From assembly GCA_963719975.1 (NCBI GenBank), contig CAVRED010000012.1, positions 124,001 through 188,000 on the forward strand: a DNA stretch of 64,000 nt. Reading direction: 5' to 3'. This stretch comes from Poindextera sp963719975 (GTDB lineage: Bacteria > Pseudomonadota > Alphaproteobacteria > Caulobacterales > Caulobacteraceae). This document shows positions 38,133 to 48,891 of the stretch, in pieces (the stretch's first letter is position 1; each line of letters starts with the position of its first letter). The notes below the pieces were generated by a model. It made no database searches, was not told the origin of the DNA, and saw nothing but the letters and a program-made list of their open reading frames with translations. The position numbers were made by a program, and so were the translations under genes.

Positions 38133-38966
38133 GTGGACGTCATCCTCCTGGGTACGGGCTCGCCCGTGCCCAGCCCCGATCGCGCTGGCCCCGCGACGCT
38201 GGTGCGCGCCGGCGCCGTCAACCTTCTGTTCGACTGCGGACGCGGGGTGATCATGCGGCTGGCCGGCGCCGCCGTGCCGCCGCCGGCGCTCACCGCCGTG
38301 CTCCTGACCCACATGCACTCCGACCACGTCACCGACCTGAACGACGTGATCACGACCCGGTGGGTGATGTCTCCGCTTCCCCTGCCGCTCCAGGTGTTCG
38401 GGCCGGTCGGCGCCAGGGCGCTGGTAGACGCGACGCTCGCGATGCTGAGCTTCGATGTGACGTACCGCATCGCCCATCACGCCGACCTCAACGAGCCTCC
38501 CAAGGTCGAGGTCACCGAGCTTGAGCCCGGCGATACGTTCGCGCTGGGCGACGTCATGGTCACGGCGCAGGCGACCGACCACGCGCCCGTCGCGCCGACG
38601 CTCGGCTATCGGATCGAGCATGCGGGCGTCGTCGCCGCCATCGCGGGCGACACCGTGCCCTGCCCGGGCCTCGATGCGCTCTGCGCCGACGCGGATATCT
38701 ACGTGCAGACCGTGATCCGGGAGGATCTCGTGCGCATGGTCCCGAACCAGCGCTTCAAGGATATCCTCGACTATCATTCGACGCTCGCCCAGGCCGGCGA
38801 GACGGCCAACCGCAACCGCGTGAAGACCTTGATGCTCACCCACTATGTGCCGACGATGCCGAAGGGGCGGGAGGCCGAGTGGCGCGCGCTGGCCGCCGCC
38901 CGCTTCGACGGCGAAATCGTGCTGGGCGACGACCTGACCTCGGTCAGCGCGCCCGCGAAAGGATAG
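38133..38966 (+). CDS. metallo-beta-lactamase fold hydrolase (RNase Z/arylsulfatase-like), GTG start
   Basis: 277 residues from GTG 38133. The opening ILLGTGSPVPSPDRAGPATL and the metal motif THMHSDHVTDL (HxHxDH) mark the ElaC/AtsA-type subgroup. More metal ligands follow in AGDTVPCPGLD and LTHYVPTM. It is likely a phosphodiesterase or arylsulfatase-like hydrolase. It lies between the aldo/keto reductase and an SDR, each about ten bases apart. Confidence 0.88.
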   Translation: MDVILLGTGSPVPSPDRAGPATLVRAGAVNLLFDCGRGVIMRLAGAAVPPPALTAVLLTHMHSDHVTDLNDVITTRWVMSPLPLPLQVFGPVGARALVDATLAMLSFDVTYRIAHHADLNEPPKVEVTELEPGDTFALGDVMVTAQATDHAPVAPTLGYRIEHAGVVAAIAGDTVPCPGLDALCADADIYVQTVIREDLVRMVPNQRFKDILDYHSTLAQAGETANRNRVKTLMLTHYVPTMPKGREAEWRALAAARFDGEIVLGDDLTSVSAPAKG

Positions 38967-38976
38967 ATAGAGAGCG

Positions 38977-39717
<741 letters not shown>

Positions 39718-39778
39718 AGTTCCTGGCCGCGTGGCCCCGGGGGGCTGATCTGAACTGCAAGCTGATCGGAGAACCGTG

Positions 39779-40336
39779 ATGAAGTGGGGCGTGAATCTGC
39801 TAGTCGGCCTGGCCGCCGCGCTGCTCGTCGGCGCTAGCCTGGGCCCGGCGCCGGTGAACGAGTTGCCTGCCCAGTTCGTCCAACGGGTCTTCGCGATCTA
39901 CCGCAGCGACAGCCCGTGGTGGCAGAACTGGTCGACCCCCGCCGAGAAAGCGGCCGACGCCGCCTACACCAAACGGGTCTACGCCACGTTCTACGACCCA
40001 GGCTTCGTCAAGGTGATGAACGACAACGACACGCTGGCCAGCGCCAAGGGCGCCGGGGAAGATCTCGACTACGACCCGGTCTGCCAGTGCCAGGACTTCG
40101 GGGGCGTCTATCGCTACATCTCGGGAGCGCAGAACGGCGCCTTCTTCGATGCCAAGGTCACGGACAACGCCGCCGAGCAGTCGCCATGGACGCTGGTGCT
40201 CGTAAGAACGGCGACCGGCTGGCGCATCTGGGACGTCGTCGACTCCACCGGCAGCCTGCGCACGCGGCTGGCGAAGCACAACGCGTGTCTGCGCGTCGCC
40301 AAGACGGAGAAGCAGGCGGCCGCCTGCGTCAGCTAG
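39779..40336 (+). CDS. secreted protein of unknown function (DUF3828-like)
   Basis: 185 residues from ATG 39779 (GGAG eight bases upstream). A signal peptide (MKWGVNLLVGLAAALLVGASLG) is followed by PAQFVQRVFAIYRSDSPWW, a C-rich DPVCQCQDF and a C-terminal LRVAKTEKQAAACVS. The middle SPWTLVLVRTATGWRIWDVV resembles the DUF3828 fold of periplasmic proteins. Three or four cysteines could pair in the periplasm. Function unknown. Confidence 0.65.
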   Translation: MKWGVNLLVGLAAALLVGASLGPAPVNELPAQFVQRVFAIYRSDSPWWQNWSTPAEKAADAAYTKRVYATFYDPGFVKVMNDNDTLASAKGAGEDLDYDPVCQCQDFGGVYRYISGAQNGAFFDAKVTDNAAEQSPWTLVLVRTATGWRIWDVVDSTGSLRTRLAKHNACLRVAKTEKQAAACVS

Positions 40337-40425
40337 AGCGCCGATCACGAAGCGCGGATTCACCACGCCCTTCAACGGGCCACTAACCTCGCGGTCGCGA
40401 AGGTGCGGCCGGAAGGGGACGCGGC

Positions 40426-40635
40426 TTGTCGTCGGCGAAGCAGGAGCTCGAGGCGCTCTGGCGCGCGGTGTTCGGCGAACCCCCGTCGATCGAAGCCGAC
40501 GCGTCGATGTTGAGCGAGATCCTTGTGCGCCACCTGCCGCCCGCGCCACCGTACATCGACGGTAAGGAGGCGCCCACGAGCCCCCGCTCCCGCCAGGATG
40601 ACGACCCGGGCGAACCCGACCCGAAGAAGCCCTGA
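40426..40635 (+). CDS. small hypothetical protein, TTG start
   Basis: 69 residues from TTG 40426 (upstream GGAAGGGGACGCGGC). The start MSSAKQELEALWRAVFGEPP is a short amphipathic helix, and the end is polar and proline-rich. The composition matches small conserved proteins of this group, but I do not recognise it. Confidence 0.45.
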   Translation: MSSAKQELEALWRAVFGEPPSIEADASMLSEILVRHLPPAPPYIDGKEAPTSPRSRQDDDPGEPDPKKP

Positions 40636-40720
40636 CCACCGACCCCGGGGGTCCCACTCGACGGACCGGCCGCGCCCGCCTACTCCGTGCTTTCGGCGTT
40701 CTCTGAAGGACGAGGAAGAC

Positions 40721-43700
40721 ATGGGTCCGGCCAGCGAAACCACATGCGTCTGCGGCCTCGAGGTCGAGTGCCTCGACGCGCCGATGGGACTGGAAACCAT
40801 GCGCCCCCGGCTGTCGTGGCGACTGGAGTTGCCGCGGCGCGGGGCCGGGCAGTCGGCCTATCGCGTCCGGGTCGGGACGAGCGAAGCCGCTGTCGCCGGC
40901 GGTGGCGCCGACCTCTGGGATTCAGGCCGGGTCGAGTTCCGACCGGTCGTTCGACGTTGCCTATGCCGGCCCGCCGCTCGCCTCCCGACAGCGGTGCTGG
41001 TGGACGGTCGAGGTGTGGGACGAAGCCGGCGAGCCGCTGGGCGCCCCGTCGCCAAGCCGGTGGGAGATGGGGCTGCTCCGGCCGGATGATTGGCGCGCAA
41101 AGTGGCTGGCCGTCGAGGGGGAGGAGGAGCGCGAGGACCGCCTCGCGCGGCTGAACTGGATCTGGGGCGATCCGGCCGACGCTGAGCCGCCACGACGGTT
41201 CCGCCACCGATTCGAGCTCCAAGAAGCCGCCGAAGAGGCGCTGCTCTATGTCGCGGGCCGCGACCGGTTGCTCAGCGCGCACATCGACGGCGACGCGATC
41301 ACGCTGCCAGCTTGGGAGCGCAACGCGTTCGGCCGCGCTGGCGCGGCGGAGATTGGGCTCGGTCCCTTGTCCGCCGGGCCGCACACGCTCGCCGCCGAGG
41401 TTCGGCTGTCGCGCAACGCCACCCGTCTGCCGCCTGGCCGCGGCGGCTTCGCCGCGCTGCTCAAGCTGCGGCATGCAGGCGGCGGACTGACGCGCCTGAC
41501 CACCGGCCCCCACTGGCGCACGAGCCTGGATCCAACCGAGGACTGGGCCCATCCGGGCTTCGACGATACGGACTGGGCCCAGGCGCGCCCCGCAGCGATC
41601 GACGGCGGCCAGCCCTGGCCGCCAACCGCCGCGCGGTTGCTCCGCCGCGACTTTGTGCTCGACCGGCCGATCGCGAACGCCCGCCTCTACATCACAGCGC
41701 TGGGCGCCTACGAGGCGTTCATCAACGGCGAGCGCGTGGGTGACGACCGGCTCGCGCCGGAGAGCACGGATTTCCGCAAACGCGTGCTCTATCGCGTGCA
41801 CGACGTCACCCCGCTGTTGCGCCAGGGCCCAAACGCCCTTGCCGCCCACGTCGGGGACGGCTGGTACGCGAGCGTCATCGCCCCCGGCGGGCGCTACGCC
41901 TTCGGGCCGCCGCCGCGGCGGCTTCTGGCCCAGCTGGAGGTCGCTTTCGCGGACGGTTCGGCTACGACGGTGGCCACGGACGGGGCCTGGCGCATCGGCG
42001 CTTCGCCGGTGCTCGCGTCTGAGATCTATGACGGCGAGGTGCGCGATGGGCGGGTGGAGCGGCCGGGGTGGAATGCGCCAGGGTTCGACGCCTCGGCATG
42101 GCCTGCTGCGCGTCTGGTCGAAGCGCCGGCGGGCGTGCTGGCGGCCGAGACGGCGCCGCCGATCCGGGCGGTGCTGACCCTGAAGCCGAGGGCGATCAGC
42201 GAGCCCCGGCCCGGCGTCTACGTCTTCGACTTCGGGCAGAACTTCGCCGGCGTCTGCCGCCTGCACGTCAAAGGCCCCGCTGGCCACCGCGTCGAGCTCC
42301 GCTTCGCCGAGGTCCTGAAGGAGAGCGGAGAGGTCGATCAGGCCAACCTGCGCGCCGCCAAGGCCCGCGACATCTTCATCCTCAGCGGCGATTCCGCCGG
42401 CGAGACGTTCGAACCCAGCTTCACCTACCACGGCTTCCGCTATGTCGAGGTCGAGGGCTTTCCTGGCGCGCCTGGCCTGGACGCGCTCGAAGGCGTCGTG
42501 CTGCACTCGGACCTGCCGGTCGTCGGCGGGCTCAGTATCGAGAACCCCGTGATCCAGCGGCTTTGGCAGAACAGCCTCTGGAGCCAGCGCTCGAACTTCA
42601 CCGGCATCCCGACCGACTGTCCGCAGCGCGACGAGCGCCTCGGCTGGACCGGCGACGCCTGCGTGTTCTGGGATGCGGCCGCCTTCAACATGGACGTCTA
42701 CGCGTTCACGGCGCGCTTCACCGACGACATGCGCGACGCGCAGACCGCTGCCGGAGCTTTCTCCGACTACGCGCCGGCAGCGGCTCGGGCAGGCGATGAG
42801 CCGGCGCCAGGCTGGGCCGACGCCGGGGTCGTGCTGCCGTGGACCGCTTGGATGCGCTCGGGGAATACCTCGATCATCGAGCGGAACTGGGAGGCGATCG
42901 TTCGCTACCTCGACTACCTCGAGGCCGCCAACCCGGACCACCTGTGGCGAAACAAGCGCGGGCTGGACTTCGGCGACTGGCTGGCGCTGGACGCCAAACA
43001 GCCCGGCGATCCGACCACGCCCAAGGACCTGATCGGTTCGGCTTGGTGGGCGCGTTGCGCCGGTCTGGCGGCGGAGATGGCGCAAGCGATCGGCCGCTCG
43101 GGCGACGCCGAGCGGTTCGCGGCGATGCGCACCGCGATCGTCCAGGCGTTCCAGGCCGCTTACGTGCGCGCCGACGGCGGCGTCGGCAACGACAGCCAGA
43201 CCGGCTACATCCTCGCGCTGCAGTTCGGCCTCGCCCCCGAGCCGCTGCGCGAGGCGGCGCTCGAGCGGCTGGTGGCCGATATCGACCGGCGCGGCGGGGT
43301 CCTCTCGACAGGCTTCCTCGGCACGCCGTTCAGCCTGGACGTGCTGGCCGACGCCGGCCGCTCGGACCTGGTCTACGATCTCTTGCTGCGCACCGAATTC
43401 CCATCCTGGGGCTACATGGTCGCCAAGGGGGCGACGACGATCTGGGAACGCTGGAACGGCGACACCGGCGACATCGCCATGAACTCCTTCAACCACTATG
43501 CCCTCGGGGGCGTCACGGGCTTCCTCTTCCGCCGGATCGCCGGCATCGCGCCCGAGGCGCCGGGCTTCAAAGAGATCGCCATTCGTCCGGTCCTCGACCC
43601 GAGGGTCAGGCGCGGCGGCGGCGCGTTCCGCTCGGTGCTTGGGACGATCTCGACAGACTGGATCCAGCACGACGACGGCGGCGTTCGCCTGGCGGCTCTC

Positions 43701-43856
43701 ATCCCGCCGAACGCCCGCGCCCGCGTCCACCTCCCGGCGCGACCCGACCAATCGGTCCGAGACGATGGCGGCGAGCCCTTGGCCGAGTTGGCGCGCACGC
43801 CCGAGGCGGTCATCGTCGAGGTCGGATCCGGCCGTCACGCCTTCCAGGTTGGCTAG
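40721..43856 (+). CDS. alpha-L-rhamnosidase (GH78), one frame break
   Basis: About 1044 residues from ATG 40721 (upstream GAGGAAGAC). Domain order is that of GH78: an N-terminal fibronectin-like part (VECLDAPMGLETMRPRLSW), two beta-sandwich domains (SRWEMGLLRPDDWRAKWLA, LYITALGAYEAFINGERVGD) and the (alpha/alpha)6 barrel. The catalytic region is DERLGWTGDACVFWDAAAFN, with the general acid Glu in DER. The frame changes near 40930, where one extra T separates LWDSGRVE from SDRSFDVAYAG. No signal peptide is visible. It releases terminal rhamnose from glycans or glycosides. Confidence 0.87.
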
Positions 43857-43868
43857 TCCGCAGAGGAG

Positions 43869-43892
43869 GCTCGCGGTGGTTTGCCCGCGAGC
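43869..43892. terminator. hairpin downstream of rhamnosidase gene
   Basis: GCTCGCGG and CCGCGAGC form a perfect 8-base stem with an 8-base loop, 13 bases after the GH78 stop. There is no T run, so it may be an intrinsic-like or processing hairpin. Confidence 0.4.
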
Positions 43893-44094
43893 GCGAGCGA
43901 CCGGAGGCAGGAATCACGCCTATCTCAGCGTGTATTTGTACTCAACAGTTCCCCGTAAAGGGGCGCGTCTCATCGGCGGTAATGTCAGGAACTGCAGTCT
44001 CCTCCACGACCGTGATCTTGCTCAAACATTGTTAAACCGTCGGGTGTACGCCTGTCTCCGGTCTCGAAATCTGAGACGATTAGCGGAGCCAACC

Positions 44095-44523
44095 ATGCAG
44101 CGCGCCTTGGCATCCCAGGATGATGACCCGGCCGATCGGTCGATACTCAGCATGGACTTCAGCGACGCGGCCGCAGGCGCCGACGCCCCGTTCCAGCTTT
44201 CCGAGAAGGACAAGCGGAGCGCCCCGCGCCGTCGGGTGTTGCTCAGCGCGATCGTGGTGAACCGTGAATTCAACTCCATCTTTCCATGCCAGGTGCGCGA
44301 CGTCTCCGAGACCGGCGCGCGACTTGCCATTCCCGACGCCTTTCTGGTGCCAGCGGGTTTCTGGCTGATCGCCGTCAGCTCTTGCCTGGCCTACGACGCC
44401 AAACTCGTCTGGCGTCGCTATCCGCACGCCGGCATCTCGCTCGGTGAACCGATCGATCTTGACGAGCCCAACACGCGTCTCGCCACCCGTTTGCGCCGGA
44501 TCTGGGTCAGCGCCAGAAGCTGA
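44095..44523 (+). CDS. PilZ domain protein
   Basis: 142 residues from ATG 44095 (GGAG seven bases upstream). The c-di-GMP binding motifs are RSAPRRRV (RxxxR type) and, about 30 residues later, DVSETGARL (D/NxSxxG). The short N-terminal tail is acidic. The upstream 238-base gap is AT-richer than the rest, with TTGCTC and a TGTTAAA box near 44020-44040 that could be a promoter. It links a regulated function to cyclic-di-GMP; the target is unknown. Confidence 0.88.
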   Translation: MQRALASQDDDPADRSILSMDFSDAAAGADAPFQLSEKDKRSAPRRRVLLSAIVVNREFNSIFPCQVRDVSETGARLAIPDAFLVPAGFWLIAVSSCLAYDAKLVWRRYPHAGISLGEPIDLDEPNTRLATRLRRIWVSARS

Positions 44524-44633
44524 CGCCGGTCGCAGTTCGATCGCACAAGGGCGCGGCCGGTCCAAGATCGTTGATCTCGTGTCGCGTCTTGGCGGCCGAT
44601 CGACGATAACGCCGCCGATGCAGGCCCTCGACC

Positions 44634-46244
44634 ATGCCCCGGCCGCTTGACGCGGTGATCATCGGCGCGGGCCACAATGGCCTTGTCTGCGCCTTCTACC
44701 TGGCGCGGGCGGGGCTGGCGGTGCGCGTGCTCGAGCGCCGAGCCGTCGTCGGCGGCGCCGCGGTGACCGAGGAATTCCACCCCGGATTCCGCAATTCGAC
44801 CGCCAGCTACACGGTCAGCCTGCTCAATGCGAAGGTCATCGCCGACATGCGGCTCTACGAGCGCGGCCTGCGCATCGTCGAGCGGCCTATCGCCAACATG
44901 CTGCCGCAGCCCGATGGCGGCTACCTGAAGGTCGGCGGCGGCCTTGCGCGGACCCAGGCCGAGTTCGCCCGGTTCTCCGCCCGCGATGCCGCCGCTCTGC
45001 CTGCCTACGAGGCCGCCCTCGATGGCGTGGCCGACGTGCTGCGCGACCTGGCGCTGAAGACGCCGCCGAACGCTGGCGGCGGGTTGCGCTCGCTGATGCG
45101 CGCGGCGGCGCAGGGGCGCTCGCTCGCCACCCTGCCGATGGAGCGCCAACGCGACGTGGTCGACCTCTTCGCCAAGAGCGCGCGCGCCTTCCTCGACGGT
45201 TGGTTCGAGAGCGAAGCCATCAAGGCGGCGTTCGGCTTCGATGCGGTGGTCGGCAACTACGCCAGCCCCGACACGCCGGGCTCGGCCTATGTGCTGCTGC
45301 ACCACGTGTTCGGCGAGGTGAACGGCAAGAAGGGCGCATGGGGCCATGCGATCGGCGGCATGGGCGCGATCACCGAGGCCATGGCGGAGGCCTGCGTCGA
45401 AGCTGACGCCCAGATCACGCTGGAGGCGCCGGTCGCGCAAGTGATGGTCGAGCGCGGCGCGGCCGTCGGCGTCAAGCTGGAGTCGGGCGAGGAGATCGCC
45501 GCGGCCCGTGTCGTCGCCAACGTCGGCCCGCGCGTCCTCTACGAACAGCTGATCGACCCGGCCGATCTCGAGCCCGATTTCCGGCGACGGATGAAGGGCT
45601 ATCGGACGGGTTCCGGCACGTTCCGCATGAACGTCGCGCTCTCCGAGCTGCCCGACTTCACCTGCCTGCCCGGCAAGGCGGCGGCGGAACATCACATGAG
45701 TGGGATCATTATCGCGCCGACCCTCGACTACATGGACCGGGCGTTCGCCGACGCGCGTCAGTTCGGCTGGTCGAAGGCGCCGATCGTCGAGATGCTGATC
45801 CCCTCGACGGTTGACGACAGCCTGGCGCCGCCCGGCGCCCACGTGGCCAGCCTGTTCTGCCAGCAGTTCGCGCCCATCCTCCCCGACGGCGCAAGCTGGG
45901 ATGACTCCCGGGAGGCGGCGGCCGACCTCATCGTCGAGACGGTCGACGCCTGTGCGCCCAACTTCAAAGCCTCGATCCTTGGGCGGATGATCCTCACGCC
46001 GCTCGATCTCGAGCGCCGCTTCGGCCTGGCCGGCGGCGACATCTTCCACGGCGCGCTGTCGCTGGATCAGCTGTGGGCGGCGCGGCCGATCCTCGGCCAT
46101 GGCGACTATCGCGGCCCTCTGAAGGGCCTCTACATGTGCGGATCAGGAACCCATCCCGGCGGCGGCGTCACCGGCGCCCCAGGCCACAACGCCGCCCGCG
46201 AGATTCTCGCTGACCGCAGCGCGCTGGGACGCCTGTTGGCTTAG
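44634..46244 (+). CDS. CrtI/PYROXD2-like FAD-dependent oxidoreductase
   Basis: 536 residues, starting MPRPLDAVIIGAGHNGLVCA. The dinucleotide motif GAGHNGLVCAFYLARAG, then the acidic end of beta-2 (VLERRAVVGG), and a C-terminal FAD motif (GSGTHPGGGVTGAPGHNAA) are characteristic of the phytoene desaturase superfamily. The middle GHAIGGMGAITEAMAEACVE is typical. No phytoene synthase gene is near, so it is not an obvious carotenoid enzyme. The gene ends 29 bases before a small membrane protein. Confidence 0.88.
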   Translation: MPRPLDAVIIGAGHNGLVCAFYLARAGLAVRVLERRAVVGGAAVTEEFHPGFRNSTASYTVSLLNAKVIADMRLYERGLRIVERPIANMLPQPDGGYLKVGGGLARTQAEFARFSARDAAALPAYEAALDGVADVLRDLALKTPPNAGGGLRSLMRAAAQGRSLATLPMERQRDVVDLFAKSARAFLDGWFESEAIKAAFGFDAVVGNYASPDTPGSAYVLLHHVFGEVNGKKGAWGHAIGGMGAITEAMAEACVEADAQITLEAPVAQVMVERGAAVGVKLESGEEIAAARVVANVGPRVLYEQLIDPADLEPDFRRRMKGYRTGSGTFRMNVALSELPDFTCLPGKAAAEHHMSGIIIAPTLDYMDRAFADARQFGWSKAPIVEMLIPSTVDDSLAPPGAHVASLFCQQFAPILPDGASWDDSREAAADLIVETVDACAPNFKASILGRMILTPLDLERRFGLAGGDIFHGALSLDQLWAARPILGHGDYRGPLKGLYMCGSGTHPGGGVTGAPGHNAAREILADRSALGRLLA

Positions 46245-46315
46245 GGCTCCGTCCGCTTGCCAGATGCGAGGCGATGGCGTCTCCTGCTGCGGTTGGGACA
46301 CGACAGGAGGGGGTG

Positions 46316-46768
46316 GTGTCGGCAAACGGCTTTCGCATTGTCGCGTTGAACGGGCTCGCCATTCTCGCGGTCGGAATAATGGTCGGGTTCCCGGTCGTCC
46401 TCGCGGTCGGGCGCGAGTTCTACCACTACCCGCAGCCAATCAACCTGCCGGGCAGCTTCCAGGCCTGGCTGTCCGCGCACGTCGTGTGCCTCATGAACGG
46501 CCTCGTGGTCATCGCGGTCGCCCAGGTGACGCGGCTCAAACCCATGACCCCGCGCGCCGAGCGTCCCGTGATCCTGGCTTTGCTCGTCGCCGGCTGGGGG
46601 AACACAATCGGCTCGGTCGTCGCGATCCTGTTTGGGGTGATCGGCGTCGAGCTCGATTGGAATGTCGCCAACGACGTCATCGTTGTCATGTTCGGGTTTG
46701 CGGCCCTCGGCATCATCTATGCGGTGGGCGCCTCGATCGCCCACCTCTGGCGCCCCATCGAACCCTGA
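46316..46768 (+). CDS. small four-helix membrane protein, styrene-oxide-isomerase-like
   Basis: 150 residues from GTG 46316, chosen because AGGAGG lies five bases upstream; an ATG at 46274 is in frame. Four hydrophobic helices are visible (about residues 9-30, 50-65, 75-95 and 115-135). Residues HVVCLMNGLVVIAV in helix 2 and GWGNTIGSVVAILF in helix 3 recall membrane isomerases of the StyC kind, which use haem bound by His. Assignment is weak. The FAD oxidoreductase just upstream might form the epoxide substrate of such an isomerase. Confidence 0.5.
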   Translation: MSANGFRIVALNGLAILAVGIMVGFPVVLAVGREFYHYPQPINLPGSFQAWLSAHVVCLMNGLVVIAVAQVTRLKPMTPRAERPVILALLVAGWGNTIGSVVAILFGVIGVELDWNVANDVIVVMFGFAALGIIYAVGASIAHLWRPIEP

Positions 46769-46808
46769 CCCCGGCGGCTCCGGCGACAACGCCGCGGCGA
46801 GCTTGGAC

Positions 46809-48080
46809 TTACCTGGCGCCGCCTATGCGCAGCAGATCGGGCTGCTCTAGCGGTTTCGCCCACCCCGAAACCGTGCGGCCGGCGTATTCGTGCGAGCGGA
46901 TGCGCTCGCGGGCGACCAGCGCGTCGAAGCCGGGGCCGTCGGCGGTCCGCTCCAGCCGCCGGGCCTGGTCGTCGAGACGGCGGATCGCCGCCAACGCCTC
47001 CGCTTGGCCCAGCCTGGCCTTGTGCACGGCCGCCTTCAGGACACGGATGGTCTCGTCGTAGACGGTGATCGGGACCGGGAACGGATGCCCGTCCTTGCCG
47101 CCGTGAGCGAACGAGAACCGCGCGGGGTCGGAGAAACGGTAAGGCGCGCCGTGCACCACCTCGGCGACCAGCGCCAGAGACTGGACGGTGCGGGCGCCGA
47201 CGCCGGGGACCAGCAACAGCTCGGCGAAGTCCTTCGGCCCCCGGTCGGCCGCGGCCGCCAATGCGCCGTGGAGGCGCCGGCCGATGACGTCGGTGGGCCT
47301 GACGTCGTGGTGGGCCGGCATGCCGAGGTGGGGCAGGGCGAGCTGCGCATCGCTCGGCGCCGGCGCGCGGCCCTCGATGCGGGCCAGCTCGGCCGTCACG
47401 CCATCCGGCCCGAGCGTCTCGAGCAGATCCAGCTGGCTCGTGCGCGAAGCCTCGGCCCGGTGGTCGGCCAGGTTGACGATGACGCCGCCTTGCGCCGGGC
47501 CGTCGATCGCCGCGTGCGGCTCGTCGACGAAGCTCGATAGCCCCTCCGACAGCCAGTGATAGCGCCTCGCCTGCCGCGCCTGGCCGTTCATGCCCTGCTG
47601 CACCACCGTCCACAGGCCGTCGTCGGTGACGAAGAAGGCGTGCAGGTAGAGCTGAAAGCCGTCCTGGACGGCGGCGGAGTCCACCTTCGCCACCAGCCGG
47701 CTCGCCCGGCCCAGCCCCTCGCCGTCGAGGCCTGTGCGGTCGGCGACGGCGAGCAGTTCGCCGGGCGTCTTGCGCGAATGCTTGCCACGCCCGCCGCACA
47801 CGTGGACGCCGAGATCGCGTGAGAGGGGCGCAAGGCCGCGCTTCAGCGCGCCGATGACGCTGGTGGTGATGCCGGACGAGTGCCAGTCCATGCCCATGAC
47901 GGCGCCGAAGGCCTGGAACCAGAAAGGGTGGGCCAGGCGCCGCATCAGCTCGTCGCGCCCATACTCGAGCACGACCGCCTCGCTGATCACCGCGCCGAGC
48001 CTGGCCATGCGCTCGGCAAGCCATGCCGGCACGCGCCCGCCGTGCAGGGGCAGGTCGGCGCTCCCCGATCTCTGGGCCAT
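46809..48080 (-). CDS. DUF763 domain protein
   Basis: 423 residues, starting MAQRSGSADLPLHGGRVPAW. This is the typical DUF763 opening. Later parts are also conserved: GMDWHSSGITTSVIGALKRGL, CGGRGKHSRKTPGELL, FFVTDDGLWTVVQQGMNGQ and LLLVPGVGARTVQSLALVAE, which looks like a helix-hairpin-helix. The last feature and the frequent location near DNA repair genes suggest a nucleic-acid role. Function is unknown. Confidence 0.88.
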   Translation of the reverse strand: MAQRSGSADLPLHGGRVPAWLAERMARLGAVISEAVVLEYGRDELMRRLAHPFWFQAFGAVMGMDWHSSGITTSVIGALKRGLAPLSRDLGVHVCGGRGKHSRKTPGELLAVADRTGLDGEGLGRASRLVAKVDSAAVQDGFQLYLHAFFVTDDGLWTVVQQGMNGQARQARRYHWLSEGLSSFVDEPHAAIDGPAQGGVIVNLADHRAEASRTSQLDLLETLGPDGVTAELARIEGRAPAPSDAQLALPHLGMPAHHDVRPTDVIGRRLHGALAAAADRGPKDFAELLLVPGVGARTVQSLALVAEVVHGAPYRFSDPARFSFAHGGKDGHPFPVPITVYDETIRVLKAAVHKARLGQAEALAAIRRLDDQARRLERTADGPGFDALVARERIRSHEYAGRTVSGWAKPLEQPDLLRIGGAR

Positions 48081-48174
48081 GGTCGCTCCGTTCTTGGTAT
48101 GTTCTACATCAGCCGAGCGCGATGGGCCAGCTTCGGTTGACGGGGCGGGCCAGAATCATCTCGACTCGCGCGCG

Positions 48175-48807
48175 ATGGCGCCACCCGACCAAGGCGAGAG
48201 CGAGCACGAGGCGTTCTGGCGCGGCGCGTTCGGCGACCAGTACACCGAGCGGAACGCCGACGAGCGCCTGGTCCGCGCCAATCTGGCCCTGTTCGCCCGC
48301 GTCCTGAGCCGGGCGCCGAGCGTCGATTCGATCGTCGAACTCGGCTGCAACAGGGGCGCGAACCTGAAGGCGCTGAACGCGCTCGACCCGACGTTCAGGC
48401 TCAGCGCCTACGAGATCAATGCGACCGCGGCGAAGATCGCCGGCGACCTCGGCATCGCCGCGGTGCATTGCGCCAGCATTCTTGAATTGGACCTCGCGAG
48501 CCTCGAACCCAGCGATCTCGCCTTCACCAAGGGGGTCTTGATCCACATCGGCCCGGAGGACTTGGATCGCGCCTACGCGGCCCTGCACGGCCTTGCGCGG
48601 CGCTACATCATGGTCTGCGAATACTACAACCCGACGCCCGTGATGGTCCCCTACCGGGGTGCGAACGAGCGCCTCTACAAGCGCGACTTCGCCGGAGAGC
48701 TGATGGAGCGCTTCGACCTGACCCTGGTCGACTACGGCTTCGTCTACCACCGCGACAACCACTTCCCCCAGGACGACCTCACCTGGTTCCTGCTGGAGAA
48801 GGGTTAG
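48175..48807 (+). CDS. class I SAM methyltransferase, pseudaminic-acid-associated type
   Basis: 210 residues from ATG 48175. The N-terminal EHEAFWRGAFGDQYTERN is the signature of the pseudaminic acid biosynthesis-associated methylase family (TIGR03587). SAM binding is shown by IVELGCNRGANLKAL (motif I). ILELDLASLEPSDLAFTKGVLIHIGPEDL and YNPTPVMVPYRG follow. No pseI/pseG or other pseudaminic genes are near, so its substrate here is open. It is divergent from DUF763. Confidence 0.82.
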   Translation: MAPPDQGESEHEAFWRGAFGDQYTERNADERLVRANLALFARVLSRAPSVDSIVELGCNRGANLKALNALDPTFRLSAYEINATAAKIAGDLGIAAVHCASILELDLASLEPSDLAFTKGVLIHIGPEDLDRAYAALHGLARRYIMVCEYYNPTPVMVPYRGANERLYKRDFAGELMERFDLTLVDYGFVYHRDNHFPQDDLTWFLLEKG

Positions 48808-48891
48808 GCTGGCGTCACTCTGAAGGGTCGCGCCGTCCTCTGAGATTATCTTGCCGCCCGTGGGCGGCTGAAGAATTTGAGCGGTCTTTGG

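Noticed and set aside
40680..43838. 1052-codon minus-strand frame opposite the rhamnosidase
   Set aside because: Composition (Arg, Ala, Gly, Pro) is that of antisense GC-rich DNA and the plus strand has a clear GH78 protein.
44524..44633. Possible small ORF between PilZ and the FAD oxidoreductase
   Set aside because: No frame with a plausible start and composition.
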